Assembly: GCF_002848005.1 (NCBI RefSeq)
Contig: NZ_PKHX01000005.1
Coordinates: forward strand, 1-64,000
DNA from: Varibaculum cambriense
Lineage (GTDB): Bacteria; Actinomycetota; Actinomycetes; Actinomycetales; Actinomycetaceae
DNA length: 64,000 nt
Reading direction: 5' to 3'
The number at the start of each line of letters is the position of its first letter. The first letter of the stretch is position 1. Of this stretch, positions 38,324-47,878 are shown in pieces. Made by a program: the position numbers and the translations under genes. The notes under the pieces are model-generated. The model saw only the letters and a program-made list of their open reading frames with translations. It ran no database searches and was not told the DNA's origin.

Positions 38324-39811
38324 TTATTTGGCTTGGTACTCCCGGGCGGCTGCTAGTTCCCGGCGGCGCCGATCAGCGAACTCGGCGCGAACTTTAGCGT
38401 TGTGGGGAGTGCGGCGTACCAGGAACGATACTGCAACGATGACAGCAATCCATAGCAGGCTGGCCAACATGGCATACAGGGTGGCGGGATCGAGGCCGAG
38501 GACGAACACCATCGCCACAATAAAGACACTGATTACCGCGATAGAAAAATATCCGCCGGGCATGGCAAATATTGATTCTTCATGCTTTTTGGGCAGGCGA
38601 CGGCGAAACTCTACGTAGGAGGCCACTATCATGACCCATACGAACATAAATAGCACCGAGGCCACCGAAGTTACCAGGGTAAACGCTTCCATTACCGTGC
38701 CGCCTACTGCCATCAGAGCAATGGAGGTAAGCAAGAACAGGCAGGTAACAATCAGGGCATTTAAGGGTACGGAGCGGCGGGAAAGCTTCCGGAAGATCTT
38801 TGGGGCATCACTGCGCAGTGCCATGGCGTACATCATTCGGGAGGTGGAATAAACTCCCGAGTTGCATGACGAGGCGGCCGAAGTCATTACCACCAGGTTA
38901 ACTAGGGAAGCTGCAAAGACCAGTCCCACCAGGGAAAATAGGCCTACGAAGGGGGATGATTCCGGGTCAAGAGAATCCCAGGGAGTAACCGACATAATCG
39001 CTGCCAACGCCAGAACATAAAATAACAGCACCCGCAACGGAATCGAGTTAATGGCTTTGGGGAGCGATTTTTCGGGATCTTTAGTTTCTGCGGCCGTAGT
39101 ACCAACCAGCTCGATCCCCACGAAGCTAAAGATTGCCAGTTGGAATCCGCCTAGGAATCCGGAAAACCCATTCGGGAAGACCCCGGAACCAGTAACTCCC
39201 GGGTGCGACCACAGATTAGTGATGGTGGCGCGCTGCCCATCGGGGGAGGTAAACCCGATAATCACCATCACCGCTCCGCAACAGATCAGGGCAATAATCG
39301 CGATGATTTTTATCATGGAGAACCAAAACTCGGTTTCCCCGAAAGCCTTCACCGTCAGGGCGTTAAGGAAAAATAATAGTGCCACCGTAGCAATCGCGGG
39401 AATCCAACGCGGCAGATCTGGCCACCAAAAATTGAAATAACCGGCAATCGCGATCACCTCGGCAGTGCCGGTAACTATCCAACACAGCCAATAAGTCCAT
39501 CCCACTACAAAACCAGCGCCTGGCCCTAACAGGTCAGTAATGAAATCGGCGAAAGTGCCATAGCGGTGATTGGAAATCAACAATTCCCCCATACATCGCA
39601 TCACCAGGTATAGCACTGCCCCAATAATGGCGTAAACCAATAGCACCGAAGGACCAGCCAAATGAATCGTGCGTCCGGATCCCATAAACAGTCCGGTCCC
39701 GATGGCGCCGCCAATCGCGATTAACTGGATATGCCGATTTGAGAGGTTGCGTTGCAATCCCCCCGAATGATTTTGAATAATGTCCTCAACCTCGACTGGT
39801 TTTTTCGGCAT
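38324..39811 (-). CDS. APC-family amino-acid permease (CycA/AroP-like)
   Basis: The 495-residue protein has 12 predicted helices and opens with the amino-acid transporter signature RHIQLIAIGGAIGTGLFMGSG. It resembles proton-coupled permeases for D-serine, D-alanine, glycine or aromatic amino acids, importing substrate across the membrane. It is monocistronic on the minus strand, flanked on both sides by copies of the palindromic repeat. The exact amino acid is not determinable by eye. Confidence 0.88.
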   Translation of the reverse strand: MPKKPVEVEDIIQNHSGGLQRNLSNRHIQLIAIGGAIGTGLFMGSGRTIHLAGPSVLLVYAIIGAVLYLVMRCMGELLISNHRYGTFADFITDLLGPGAGFVVGWTYWLCWIVTGTAEVIAIAGYFNFWWPDLPRWIPAIATVALLFFLNALTVKAFGETEFWFSMIKIIAIIALICCGAVMVIIGFTSPDGQRATITNLWSHPGVTGSGVFPNGFSGFLGGFQLAIFSFVGIELVGTTAAETKDPEKSLPKAINSIPLRVLLFYVLALAAIMSVTPWDSLDPESSPFVGLFSLVGLVFAASLVNLVVMTSAASSCNSGVYSTSRMMYAMALRSDAPKIFRKLSRRSVPLNALIVTCLFLLTSIALMAVGGTVMEAFTLVTSVASVLFMFVWVMIVASYVEFRRRLPKKHEESIFAMPGGYFSIAVISVFIVAMVFVLGLDPATLYAMLASLLWIAVIVAVSFLVRRTPHNAKVRAEFADRRRRELAAAREYQAK

Positions 39812-39954
39812 TGGCGTTCCCTTATCGATCGCTTTTCGTTTCCTCGATTTTAAGCGCTAAAACCCAAATCTAGGCAAACTGATGCCCACACGCGCTGTAT
39901 TATCTTTTCTTCCGGTATCGGGTCGAGCCGTAAAAACGCTCCGAAGTTATGTGC

Positions 39955-40263
39955 GGAGCCTGGGTTTTTCCTCCCGCATTAGTCCGCGCACAGGGGGCGG
40001 ATTTTGCCTCGCGCCCCGAAATCCGGAAAATGCTCTGGCATTTTCACGGATTTAGTGCCCGGTGCCTACCCTGCGGCATAAATCCGCCCCTGCACGTTCA
40101 GTGCGCATCTTCCGGGATCCTTGTTCCTGCTGTGCCCCTTACGTAGGTGGTACCAGCGAGCGTGGAGACTAGGTTTTATCCGAGTAGGTGCGGTGGGCAT
40201 AAGAATTCGGAAAACGCCGCTACGTTTTCCGAATTCTTGGGCGGGAGGAAAAACCTAGGCTCC
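39955..40263. repeat. Nested palindromic repeat, copy D (full form, inverted)
   Basis: This 309-bp copy lies in the opposite orientation to B and C. Terminal arms of 23 bp (39955-39977, 40241-40263; 22 of 23 pair) enclose module 2 (40019-40033/40038-40053) and module 1 (AAGAATTCGGAAAACG at 40201-40216 with its complement 40223-40238). Loop bases of module 1 (CCGCTA) are the complement of those in B and C, as expected for inversion. It lies between the permease promoter side and the phosphatase end. Confidence 0.9.
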
Positions 40264-40334
40264 ACGCGGGAACGGGAGGAAAAACTTTTTCCCCTCGCTT
40301 AGTAGCCGAGGCTTAGAACATTCAGTGAGTAGGG

Positions 40335-40814
40335 TCAGGAGAGGTCGGAGAGGACTTCTAGGATTACTGGGGTTACCCGCTCGATTACTTCCAAGGTGTC
40401 GGCGAATTCGCGCTCCCCGCCATACCAGGGATCGGGAACCTCCATATCGCCCTCGCTGGCCTCGGGATCAAACTCGCGGTAGAGACGAATTTTGCTCTCA
40501 TCGGCTCCCCAACGCTGCGCTAGACGGGTGAGGGCGCGCTGATGACCACTGGTCATGGCGAGTAGTAGATCGAAATCTTCGAAATCACTGCGACTGATCT
40601 GACGGGCATGGTGATCGGGAACCAGCCAACCGTGATCTTCTAGGATATGTACCGCGCGGTAGTCGGGGGGATTGCCGTGTTCTTCGTCAGAGACTCCCAC
40701 GGAATCAAAAACCAGGTTATCGAGAGTTTCTTCTTCGGCCTTTTGGGCGGCAACTGCCTGTGCCATAACTGACCGGCAAATGTTACCGGTACATACGAAC
40801 AGTACCCGGGTCAA
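40335..40814 (-). CDS. Low-molecular-weight protein tyrosine phosphatase
   Basis: The 159-residue cytoplasmic phosphatase has the P-loop CTGNICRS (Cys8 nucleophile, Arg14) and the general-acid motif DPWYGG. Such enzymes dephosphorylate protein tyrosines, often on regulators of polysaccharide export. It lies 56 nt downstream of guaB1 on the same strand and could be cotranscribed. Substrate is unknown. Confidence 0.93.
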   Translation of the reverse strand: MTRVLFVCTGNICRSVMAQAVAAQKAEEETLDNLVFDSVGVSDEEHGNPPDYRAVHILEDHGWLVPDHHARQISRSDFEDFDLLLAMTSGHQRALTRLAQRWGADESKIRLYREFDPEASEGDMEVPDPWYGGEREFADTLEVIERVTPVILEVLSDLS

Positions 40815-40870
40815 TGGGATTCCTTTCGTTAGCCATTTAGGTGGTGTTTTCTTGTCATATTGACGAGAGG

Positions 40871-42310
40871 TTACCAGGAGCTTTCTACGGGTGCGCCCTC
40901 TTTATATCCGGCGGCGCTTTGAATCCCAACGATGGCTTTTTCCCGGAATTCTGCCTGGTTAGTGGCACCTGCATAGGTAAAGGAGGAACGCACTCCCGCC
41001 AAGATTTGGTCGATCAAGTTTTCCACCCCGGGACGGGCAGGATCTAGGTACATCCGCGAGGTAGAGATCCCCTCTTCGAATAGTTCTTTACGGGCGCGTT
41101 CAAAGCCGCGGGAGGTGGCGTTACGGTTACGAACTGCCCGACGGGAGGCCATCCCAAAGTTTTCTTTGTAGGGGCGTCCATTCCCGTCGCGTACGATATC
41201 GCCAGGAGATTCGTGGGTACCGGCGAACCAGGAGCCGACCATCACATTCGAGGCTCCGGCTGCCAAAGCTAAGGCCACGTCTCGCGGATGACGCACGCCG
41301 CCGTCAGCCCAAACGTGCTTCCCTAGTTCGTGGGCGCGGCGGGAACATTCGAGTACCGCCGAGAATTGGGGTCGGCCTACGCCAGTCGCCATCCGGGTAG
41401 TGCACATCGCGCCTGGCCCAATGCCGACTTTCAAAATATCGGCACCGGCAGCAGCCAGTTCAGATACTGCGTCTGCGGTGACCACGTTTCCTGCCACGAT
41501 CGGCACTTCCACTCCGGTGGCTCGTACTGCCTCTAAAGCCTGGATGGTTTTATCTTGATAACCGTGGGCAGTGTCGACCACTAAGACATCTACGCCTGCT
41601 GCTACCAGTTGGCAGGCGCGTCCGGCCACGTCACCGTTAATGCCGATCGCCGCCGCTACCCGCAGCTTGCCGTCTTTATCGGTGTTGGGGGTGTAGATGG
41701 AGGAACGCACCGCTCCCGGTGCGGTCATTACCCCGACTAGGCGTCCGTCATTATCAACTACTGCGCCGAGCCCCAGGTGTTCTTCTGCTAACTGGCGGTA
41801 AGCGTCCTCGGGGCCAATCCCTTCCGGCAAAAGTAAGGTGCGGGTGTCCATCACCGTATGTAGCTGCGCAAAGTGATCTACTCCCGCCAACGCTGACTCG
41901 GGAACTACTCCGATCGGGCGGTTTTCTTCATCTGCAACTAGTACCGCGCGGTGGGAGCGCTTCGAAATCAGGGACAGTGCTGCGGCTACCGTGTCGTGGG
42001 GGCCGAGTACTACCGGAGTGTCATAAACCGTGTGACAGGCTTTTACCTTGGCTACGGTTTTAGCGATGATGTCGCCGGGAACGTCCTGAGGCAGAGTTAC
42101 TAGACCTCCGCGGCGAGAAACTGTTTCCGCCATCCGTTTCCCGGCAACTGCCGTCATATTGGCGACGATAATCGGCACCGTAGTGCCACTACCGTCGTCG
42201 GAAGATAGATCCACGTCGAAGCGGGAAGCTATTCCCGAACGCGAGGGAACCATAAAAACATCGTCATAGGTCAGCTCATAAGGTGCCGACATTCCATTTA
42301 AAAAGCGCAC
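40871..42310 (-). CDS. guaB1: GuaB1-type IMP dehydrogenase/GMP reductase family protein
   Basis: The 479-residue TIM-barrel protein has a pair of CBS domains (about 95-220) inserted after the N-terminal strand region, the active-site loop [11 protein letters not shown] with its Cys, and [12 protein letters not shown]. The actinobacterial GuaB1 paralogue acts as GMP reductase in Mycobacterium, converting GMP to IMP for purine salvage. GTG 42310 (MRFLNG) is chosen because relatives begin MRFL. It faces away from a phosphoribosyltransferase gene, which also fits purine salvage. Confidence 0.88.
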   Translation of the reverse strand: MRFLNGMSAPYELTYDDVFMVPSRSGIASRFDVDLSSDDGSGTTVPIIVANMTAVAGKRMAETVSRRGGLVTLPQDVPGDIIAKTVAKVKACHTVYDTPVVLGPHDTVAAALSLISKRSHRAVLVADEENRPIGVVPESALAGVDHFAQLHTVMDTRTLLLPEGIGPEDAYRQLAEEHLGLGAVVDNDGRLVGVMTAPGAVRSSIYTPNTDKDGKLRVAAAIGINGDVAGRACQLVAAGVDVLVVDTAHGYQDKTIQALEAVRATGVEVPIVAGNVVTADAVSELAAAGADILKVGIGPGAMCTTRMATGVGRPQFSAVLECSRRAHELGKHVWADGGVRHPRDVALALAAGASNVMVGSWFAGTHESPGDIVRDGNGRPYKENFGMASRRAVRNRNATSRGFERARKELFEEGISTSRMYLDPARPGVENLIDQILAGVRSSFTYAGATNQAEFREKAIVGIQSAAGYKEGAPVESSW

Positions 42311-42485
42311 GGCTACTCAGCTTAGTGCAAAGAAGGCAAAAGGGGGAGACCTTAATCGAGATAGATAATATTACGAGGAAAACGGGGGAAGTGTTTTCCC
42401 AGATAAATAGCTAGGGGAGGGTAATCAGAGAAAAATATCCGCTCGCAGTTTCAAAAAGTTTACTAAAGATAGCTAGGCTAGTTTT

Positions 42486-43016
42486 ATGGCAGATACACAA
42501 GATCGGGAAGTGCTCACCTGGCAAGGATTCGGAGATGCCACCCGACAAATCGCGCAAAATATTGTAGATTCCGGGTGGATGCCCGAGTTAGTAGTGGCGG
42601 TGGCTCGCGGGGGGTTGTTGCCGGCGGGTGCTTTGTCTTACGCGTTAGGACTAAAAGCAATCGGCACCATGAATGTAGAGTTTTATACCGATATAGAGGA
42701 AACTCTGCCTGAGCCAGTGCTAATTCCACCGCTCATGGATGTTTCGGCTCTGTCCGGTAAACGAGTGCTAGTAGTCGATGATGTTGCCGATTCGGGGAAA
42801 ACTTTAGAGTTGGTGATGCGGCTGATTCGCGAACGCGGGATTCCTTCGGGGCAAGAAGGCGAGCGGGTAGCGGTCTCAGAAGCCAAATGTGCTTGTATCT
42901 ATGTAAAGTCGCGGTCGATTATTAAACCTGACTACGTACTAAAACACACCGACAAATGGATTAATTTCCCGTGGTCTACTCTGCCTCCGGTGACTGCGGA
43001 GGGGCTAGGACACTAA
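42486..43016 (+). CDS. Type I phosphoribosyltransferase (purine-salvage type)
   Basis: The 176-residue enzyme has the PRPP-binding motif VLVVDDVADSGKT and the upstream VAVARGGLLPAG loop. It resembles xanthine/hypoxanthine-guanine phosphoribosyltransferases that make nucleotides from bases and PRPP. It is divergent from guaB1 and upstream of a SprT-like gene. The base specificity cannot be read from sequence. Confidence 0.87.
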   Translation: MADTQDREVLTWQGFGDATRQIAQNIVDSGWMPELVVAVARGGLLPAGALSYALGLKAIGTMNVEFYTDIEETLPEPVLIPPLMDVSALSGKRVLVVDDVADSGKTLELVMRLIRERGIPSGQEGERVAVSEAKCACIYVKSRSIIKPDYVLKHTDKWINFPWSTLPPVTAEGLGH

Positions 43017-43065
43017 GGGTAATCGCTAGTTACCATCCCTGCTAGGTAGCGGGGCGGATCCGCTT

Positions 43066-43581
43066 GTGGAAGTAGACAGCTTGGAAGAGGTATTAGCGCT
43101 AGCGCGTCGCACCTTGGATGCCTGCGGTTTGCAGGACTGGGAAGTTGGCCTGGATCATGCGCGCCGCCGTGCGGGCGCCTGCCATTTTGGAGATAAACGG
43201 ATTAGTTTTTCTCGCTATCTGCTTCCGCTCTACGATTCAGCTGCTGCGCGGGAAGTTGTTTTACACGAGGTCGCTCACGCGCAAGTAGGGCCTAAGGTGG
43301 GGCATGGTAAGCGCTGGCAGCAGGCAGTTAAGTCTTTAGGAGGGCGAGCTGAACGTACAGTATCCCCGGATGCCCCCTCCCTCCCGGCTCCCTGGATCGG
43401 AGTATGTAAAGCCGGCCACCGTATTGAACGTTTTCGCACCCCTACCCGAGTTTTAGCCTGTTCGAAATGTTCTCGTGATTTCCGAGTGGAAAACATATTT
43501 ACCTGGACATACCGGGGCGGAGCTCCCCATCACCACCGGGCATACCTGCGCGAACTCCGCAAAATTGAGCGTGTGAACTAA
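43066..43581 (+). CDS. SprT-like zinc metallopeptidase-fold protein
   Basis: The 171-residue protein has HEVAH with a distal His (KVGHGKRW), the SprT/Spartan metal site, and a C-terminal zinc ribbon (VCKAGH then CSKCSRD). Eukaryotic relatives cut DNA-protein crosslinks; bacterial members are mostly uncharacterised. Start is GTG 43066, 49 nt after the phosphoribosyltransferase. A role in DNA-protein repair is inference. Confidence 0.8.
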   Translation: MEVDSLEEVLALARRTLDACGLQDWEVGLDHARRRAGACHFGDKRISFSRYLLPLYDSAAAREVVLHEVAHAQVGPKVGHGKRWQQAVKSLGGRAERTVSPDAPSLPAPWIGVCKAGHRIERFRTPTRVLACSKCSRDFRVENIFTWTYRGGAPHHHRAYLRELRKIERVN

Positions 43582-43665
43582 CCTAGGCCATCCGTAGTAA
43601 CTTTTCGTCTCTGAAATCCGTAAACTTGAGGAGGGTAAAGTTAAGGATTTCGTTAAAGAGGACAT

Positions 43666-46452
43666 ATGGGCACGCAGCTATTGGTGAAGTGGGGAGCAAA
43701 AACGATTGCCCTATCTTCTGGACAGAGCATTGTGGTGGGACGGGACAAATCTGCAGGTTTGCGGGTGCAAGATCCCATAGTCTCACGTAACCATCTAAGA
43801 ATTTCCTACCTAAACGGCCGCTGGACAGTAACAGATCTTAAATCAACTAACGGAGTATGTATCGGTGGTCAAAGGCTACGTCCCGGCGCAGAATATGTGT
43901 TAGAGGGCAACGGGCAGATTCATCTCGGGATTCAAGCGTCGGCTCCGGTAATTACCTATGAAGAGCGAATACTTGGCAACAATCTGAAAAAGGCGGCTGG
44001 TCCAGGGGTGTCTTTGCGACCAGTTTCGGCTCTACCACCGCGAGTAGCTTCCCCCAAAGGGGTGGGGAAGATTCCGCCTCCACGGTCGGTAGCGATTCCA
44101 CAAACCGCCCCGAACACGCCTTCACAGCCGCTTTCTCGTTCCGACATGTTGGTTCCTACCGGGTGGACAACTCTAGGAGTCGCTAAAAAACCGCCCCGCC
44201 CCGCCCCGCCCCGACTTCCCGCTAATTTGGGTAAAACGGATAACCGGGAAATTGTGGGGGCGGGTAACCAAATCCCGATTCCTGCTCCCGGACAGATTTT
44301 CCATATTGGACGCGGTGCCGACAACGAAGTTGTACTGCCCGATCCGCTGGTTTCCTCCCATCACGCCGTGATTTCAACCAATCATGGTGGATTAACAGTT
44401 ACTGATTTAGGGTCGACAAACGGAGTTTTTATCAACGGTCTGCGGGTACGCTCCGCTCAAATACAGCCGGGCGATGTGTTAACCGTAGGGAGGATTTCTC
44501 TGCGCTTAGTGGGAGATAATCTGGTTCGAATAGGTTCGATAGTTGCTGAAGGGCAAAGACACGATGCGCTAATCGTGGACGATATGTCTTTTCTGGTAGG
44601 AACCAGTGCCGCAGAACGTCAAAAGGGCGCAGGGGCGAAAAAGCCCATTTTGGATCGGGTATCTTTTGCGGTTCCTAAAGATTCTTTGTTGGCAGTGATC
44701 GGCCCTTCGGGAGCGGGAAAATCTACCCTTCTTAATTGCATGATGGGCAAGCTCAAACCGCAAAAGGGCGCCACCTATTTTGAAGGTTTGGAGATGAGCC
44801 AATATGCCTCGGCGCTTTCTGACCGGATTTCTGCAGTTCCCCAAGATGATTTATTGCATCTGGATTTGACCGGGAGAAAAGTTTTAGATTATGCAGCTAA
44901 ACTGCGCTTTCCGGATGATACTCCCGCTAAAGTTCGCGAAGAAGCAGTGCAGAGAGTAATCAATCAGCTAGATCTCCAAGCCCACGCCGATACCAAAGTA
45001 AAACGGATGTCGGGAGGGCAGCGTAAACGGGTGTCTACCGCAATGGAACTTCTAGATGAACCCGATTTATTGTTCCTGGATGAGCCCACTTCGGGGTTGG
45101 ATCCTAATCTGGATCGAGAGGTCATGGCACTTTTAGCTAAACTGGCACACGGCCAAAACGGGCAGCCAGGGCGCACCGTGGTAGTTATTACCCATTCAAC
45201 TGCCAATCTGGGTATGGCGGATAATGTGCTATTGCTAGCTCCCGGGGGAAAAGTCGCATACTTTGGTCCGCCCGCGGGAATCAAGGGATTCTTTGCTCCT
45301 CTAGGGGTAAAAGATTTTCCGGAAATCTATGATTTACTTTCGCGGGCTCCTGACCAGATGCAAGCTATGTTCGCTTCCTCGGGAAGGGTGAACCTTCAAG
45401 ATATAAAGAGGTCGCTAAGCCTAGCGGGGGTAAGTGCGGGCGGTAGGGCAGCTCCGACGCAAAAACAACTAATCCAACCGAAGAAGCATTCTCTGTTAAG
45501 GCAAAGTCGCACCTTGTTTTCCCGCCAAATGCGACTGATGATGGCAGATCCTCTGGTAGTTATTTTTACGGTGGCGCTGCCGCTAGTGATGGCGGTATTA
45601 TCCCTAGTGGTTCCGGGGAAAACCGGGTTCGTGGGCAGCACCGATACCGAGGGAATCAAATCGCCAGGAATGCTCTTGGTGATCGTGATTTTTGGGGCGG
45701 TACTGATGGGACTGGTACCCGCGATTAGGGAGCTGGTGCGCGAGCGCGCTATTTTTCTCCGAGAATCAGCGGTGGGGTTGCGTTTAGGTGCCTATCTGCT
45801 ATCAAAAATCATCAGCCTGGGATTATCGGCGGTGGTGCAGGCAGGGATTCTTACAGTGGTAATAACTCTGCTGAATCGGATTCCTAAAAACGGGGTTGCC
45901 TTGCCTTTCCGTTGGGAACTGTTCCTTGCCTGCTTGCTGGCAACTTTGGCGGCGTCCTCCTTGGGGCTATTCTTTTCTGCTTTGGTGCGCAGCGCAGAAC
46001 AAACTACTCCGGTGATGATTGTGCTGCTGATGGTGCAGTTGGTGATGTGTGGGGGCGTGATCGATTTTGCGGATTCCAGCGCGGGACACCTGTTGTCTTC
46101 TACGGTTTCTTCTCAATGGGCTTATTCGGCCGGTGCCGCCTCGGTGGATTTGAATCGGGTGCATCGGCAATCTGCTTTGGACGCGCAGAAAAAACAGGAT
46201 AAAACCTATGCGGAGAACAAAGCGAAGATTGACCAACGTAACGAGGACGCCAAGAAACAGGCGAAGGCTTTGGGGCAGGAACCTCCTAAGGCTGAAACCT
46301 TAAAGAAACCGGAGCCTATCACGATTCCTGAAACTCATCAGCGTTGGAAACCGACTAAAGGTCGGTGGGGGGCTAACCTGCTGATATTAGGAGGATTTTA
46401 CGCCGTATTCGCCGCGCTAACTGCCGTTCCGTTAGCCAGGTCGAGGAGGTAA
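43666..46452 (+). CDS. FHA-FHA-ABC exporter (Rv1747-like)
   Basis: The 928-residue protein joins FHA domain 1 (about 22-75, SRNHLRI and STNGVCI), a Pro-rich linker, FHA domain 2 (about 212-265, SSHHAVI and STNGVFI), an ABC ATPase (Walker A GPSGAGKS at about 346, signature MSGGQRKR, Walker B LLFLDEP) and an ABC2-type membrane domain (about 630 to the end). A charged loop of about 70 residues precedes the last helix. FHA domains bind phosphothreonine. The neighbouring kinase gene starts 3 nt later, exactly the Rv1747-PknF arrangement of Mycobacterium tuberculosis, where phosphorylation by the kinase controls the exporter. The exported molecule is likely a wall lipid or glycolipid, which is inference. 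Confidence 0.9.
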   Translation: MGTQLLVKWGAKTIALSSGQSIVVGRDKSAGLRVQDPIVSRNHLRISYLNGRWTVTDLKSTNGVCIGGQRLRPGAEYVLEGNGQIHLGIQASAPVITYEERILGNNLKKAAGPGVSLRPVSALPPRVASPKGVGKIPPPRSVAIPQTAPNTPSQPLSRSDMLVPTGWTTLGVAKKPPRPAPPRLPANLGKTDNREIVGAGNQIPIPAPGQIFHIGRGADNEVVLPDPLVSSHHAVISTNHGGLTVTDLGSTNGVFINGLRVRSAQIQPGDVLTVGRISLRLVGDNLVRIGSIVAEGQRHDALIVDDMSFLVGTSAAERQKGAGAKKPILDRVSFAVPKDSLLAVIGPSGAGKSTLLNCMMGKLKPQKGATYFEGLEMSQYASALSDRISAVPQDDLLHLDLTGRKVLDYAAKLRFPDDTPAKVREEAVQRVINQLDLQAHADTKVKRMSGGQRKRVSTAMELLDEPDLLFLDEPTSGLDPNLDREVMALLAKLAHGQNGQPGRTVVVITHSTANLGMADNVLLLAPGGKVAYFGPPAGIKGFFAPLGVKDFPEIYDLLSRAPDQMQAMFASSGRVNLQDIKRSLSLAGVSAGGRAAPTQKQLIQPKKHSLLRQSRTLFSRQMRLMMADPLVVIFTVALPLVMAVLSLVVPGKTGFVGSTDTEGIKSPGMLLVIVIFGAVLMGLVPAIRELVRERAIFLRESAVGLRLGAYLLSKIISLGLSAVVQAGILTVVITLLNRIPKNGVALPFRWELFLACLLATLAASSLGLFFSALVRSAEQTTPVMIVLLMVQLVMCGGVIDFADSSAGHLLSSTVSSQWAYSAGAASVDLNRVHRQSALDAQKKQDKTYAENKAKIDQRNEDAKKQAKALGQEPPKAETLKKPEPITIPETHQRWKPTKGRWGANLLILGGFYAVFAALTAVPLARSRR
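44194..44213 (+). repeat. Four tandem CCCCG units inside the exporter gene
   Basis: Four contiguous copies of the pentanucleotide CCCCG, preceded by an A6 run and CCG, encode the Pro/Arg linker between the two FHA domains (about residues 176-183). Gain or loss of one unit would shift the frame and truncate the exporter before FHA2 and the ATPase, so the tract could act as a phase switch. Confidence 0.7.
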
Positions 46453-46455
46453 AAG

Positions 46456-47868
46456 GTGAGCCAGTATCCCGAATATCCCGGCCAAGGTCCGCATGATTTT
46501 GGCAATGGTGGCGGCTATAGATCCCCTCAAATGCCGGTAGCTAACCAGGGAGCACCCGCTCCCCAGCAAACCCCGTTTTATCTCGCTGGTTATCGTCTGC
46601 TCAAAGCCTTAGGTTCGGGCACCATGGGGGAAGTGTGGAAGGTAGCCGATACTCGAGGAAATATTTACGCCGCAAAAATTTTGCGTTCGAAGTTAGCAAT
46701 TAAGCCGGGGATTGCGCAGCGTTTTCGCATGGAAAAAGATCTGGTTACCGGGGTGCGGCATCAAAACATTGTGGAGGTTTATGACCTGATCCAAACCCCG
46801 GAATATATGGCGATCATTATGGAATATACCGATGGTGGGGATTTGGGGGAGCTGCTGAAAAAGCGGGGTACGCTGCTGCCCTTAGATGCCGTCTACTATT
46901 GCATGGGGATTGCCGCTGGTCTTTCCCCGATTCATCACGCCGGGATTGTGCATCGCGATTTAAAGCCCTCCAATATTTTATTGAAACGACAAGGGGGCTA
47001 CCTGGTGCCCAAAATCGCGGATTTTGGTTTAGCCAGATGGATTGATCCTCGCTACGAAATCCAGACTACGAAGCGTTCTGGAACCCCCTACTATATGGCG
47101 CCGGAGATGATTGAAGGCAAAGGAGTCAGCTCAAAAACTGATATTTATTCCCTAGGCGTGATTCTTTACGAGTTACTCTGTGGGATCACCCCCTTTAGAG
47201 GGACGGTGGGGGAAGTATTAGAGCATCAGTTCTACGATATGCCGGGGATGCTGCCGGGAATTCCCAGTTCCCTGTGGAATGTGATCACCCAAATGCTGGC
47301 GAAAGAGACTTCGGTGCGCCCCAGTGCTGCCCAGACCCACGCCCTCTTAAAATCGGTAGTTGACCAGGTGCGTCCTCTTGATGCCCTGCCGGTATTAAAG
47401 GAGCCTCCACCGCCGCAACCTTTAGCAGATGTAGTGCGGATTTCCCCAGCAGACGCTAAGACTTCCTTGGCTTCGGCGAAACCGATTATTCCCGCCCACG
47501 ATGAGGACGAAACCCAGTCGGGGCAGACCGCCCGCGGGCAGGTGGAACCGGCGGCTCCTGTCTGGCATCCGGTGAGCTTGCCCCCGGCGATTATGGTTAA
47601 TACCGAGGAGGCTATCGGGACAGGAGCGGGATCCCCCGGGGGATTCTTGCCGCCGCGGGAGCAGGATGAGTCCGCAAACGAACAAACCTTAGGAGCCCGG
47701 AGAAACAGCCCCGGTTTTACCGACAACTTATCGAGTGCTTCCCCCCGTCAAGGCGCGCCTGCTCCCCGCCGCAGCGCAGTGAAAGAAATCGTAGGCGGAG
47801 TGGCGATCGGCTTAGGAGTGGGCGCCCTAATCACCCTGGTCGCAGCCGCAATTTTGTTATTGTTCTAA
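46456..47868 (+). CDS. Membrane Ser/Thr protein kinase (PknF-like)
   Basis: The 470-residue kinase has a Pro/Gly-rich N-terminal 40 residues, Gly loop GSGTMGEV (53-60), ATP-binding Lys74, HRDLKPSN (166-173), DFG (189-191) and APE. A juxtamembrane segment rich in acidic residues and Pro follows, ending in one membrane helix (about 446-469) with no extracellular sensor domain. GGAGG precedes the GTG start. Encoded directly after the FHA-ABC exporter, it is the likely kinase that phosphorylates it. How it is activated without a sensor domain is unclear. Confidence 0.92.
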   Translation: MSQYPEYPGQGPHDFGNGGGYRSPQMPVANQGAPAPQQTPFYLAGYRLLKALGSGTMGEVWKVADTRGNIYAAKILRSKLAIKPGIAQRFRMEKDLVTGVRHQNIVEVYDLIQTPEYMAIIMEYTDGGDLGELLKKRGTLLPLDAVYYCMGIAAGLSPIHHAGIVHRDLKPSNILLKRQGGYLVPKIADFGLARWIDPRYEIQTTKRSGTPYYMAPEMIEGKGVSSKTDIYSLGVILYELLCGITPFRGTVGEVLEHQFYDMPGMLPGIPSSLWNVITQMLAKETSVRPSAAQTHALLKSVVDQVRPLDALPVLKEPPPPQPLADVVRISPADAKTSLASAKPIIPAHDEDETQSGQTARGQVEPAAPVWHPVSLPPAIMVNTEEAIGTGAGSPGGFLPPREQDESANEQTLGARRNSPGFTDNLSSASPRQGAPAPRRSAVKEIVGGVAIGLGVGALITLVAAAILLLF

Positions 47869-47878
47869 GGGAAGCAGC

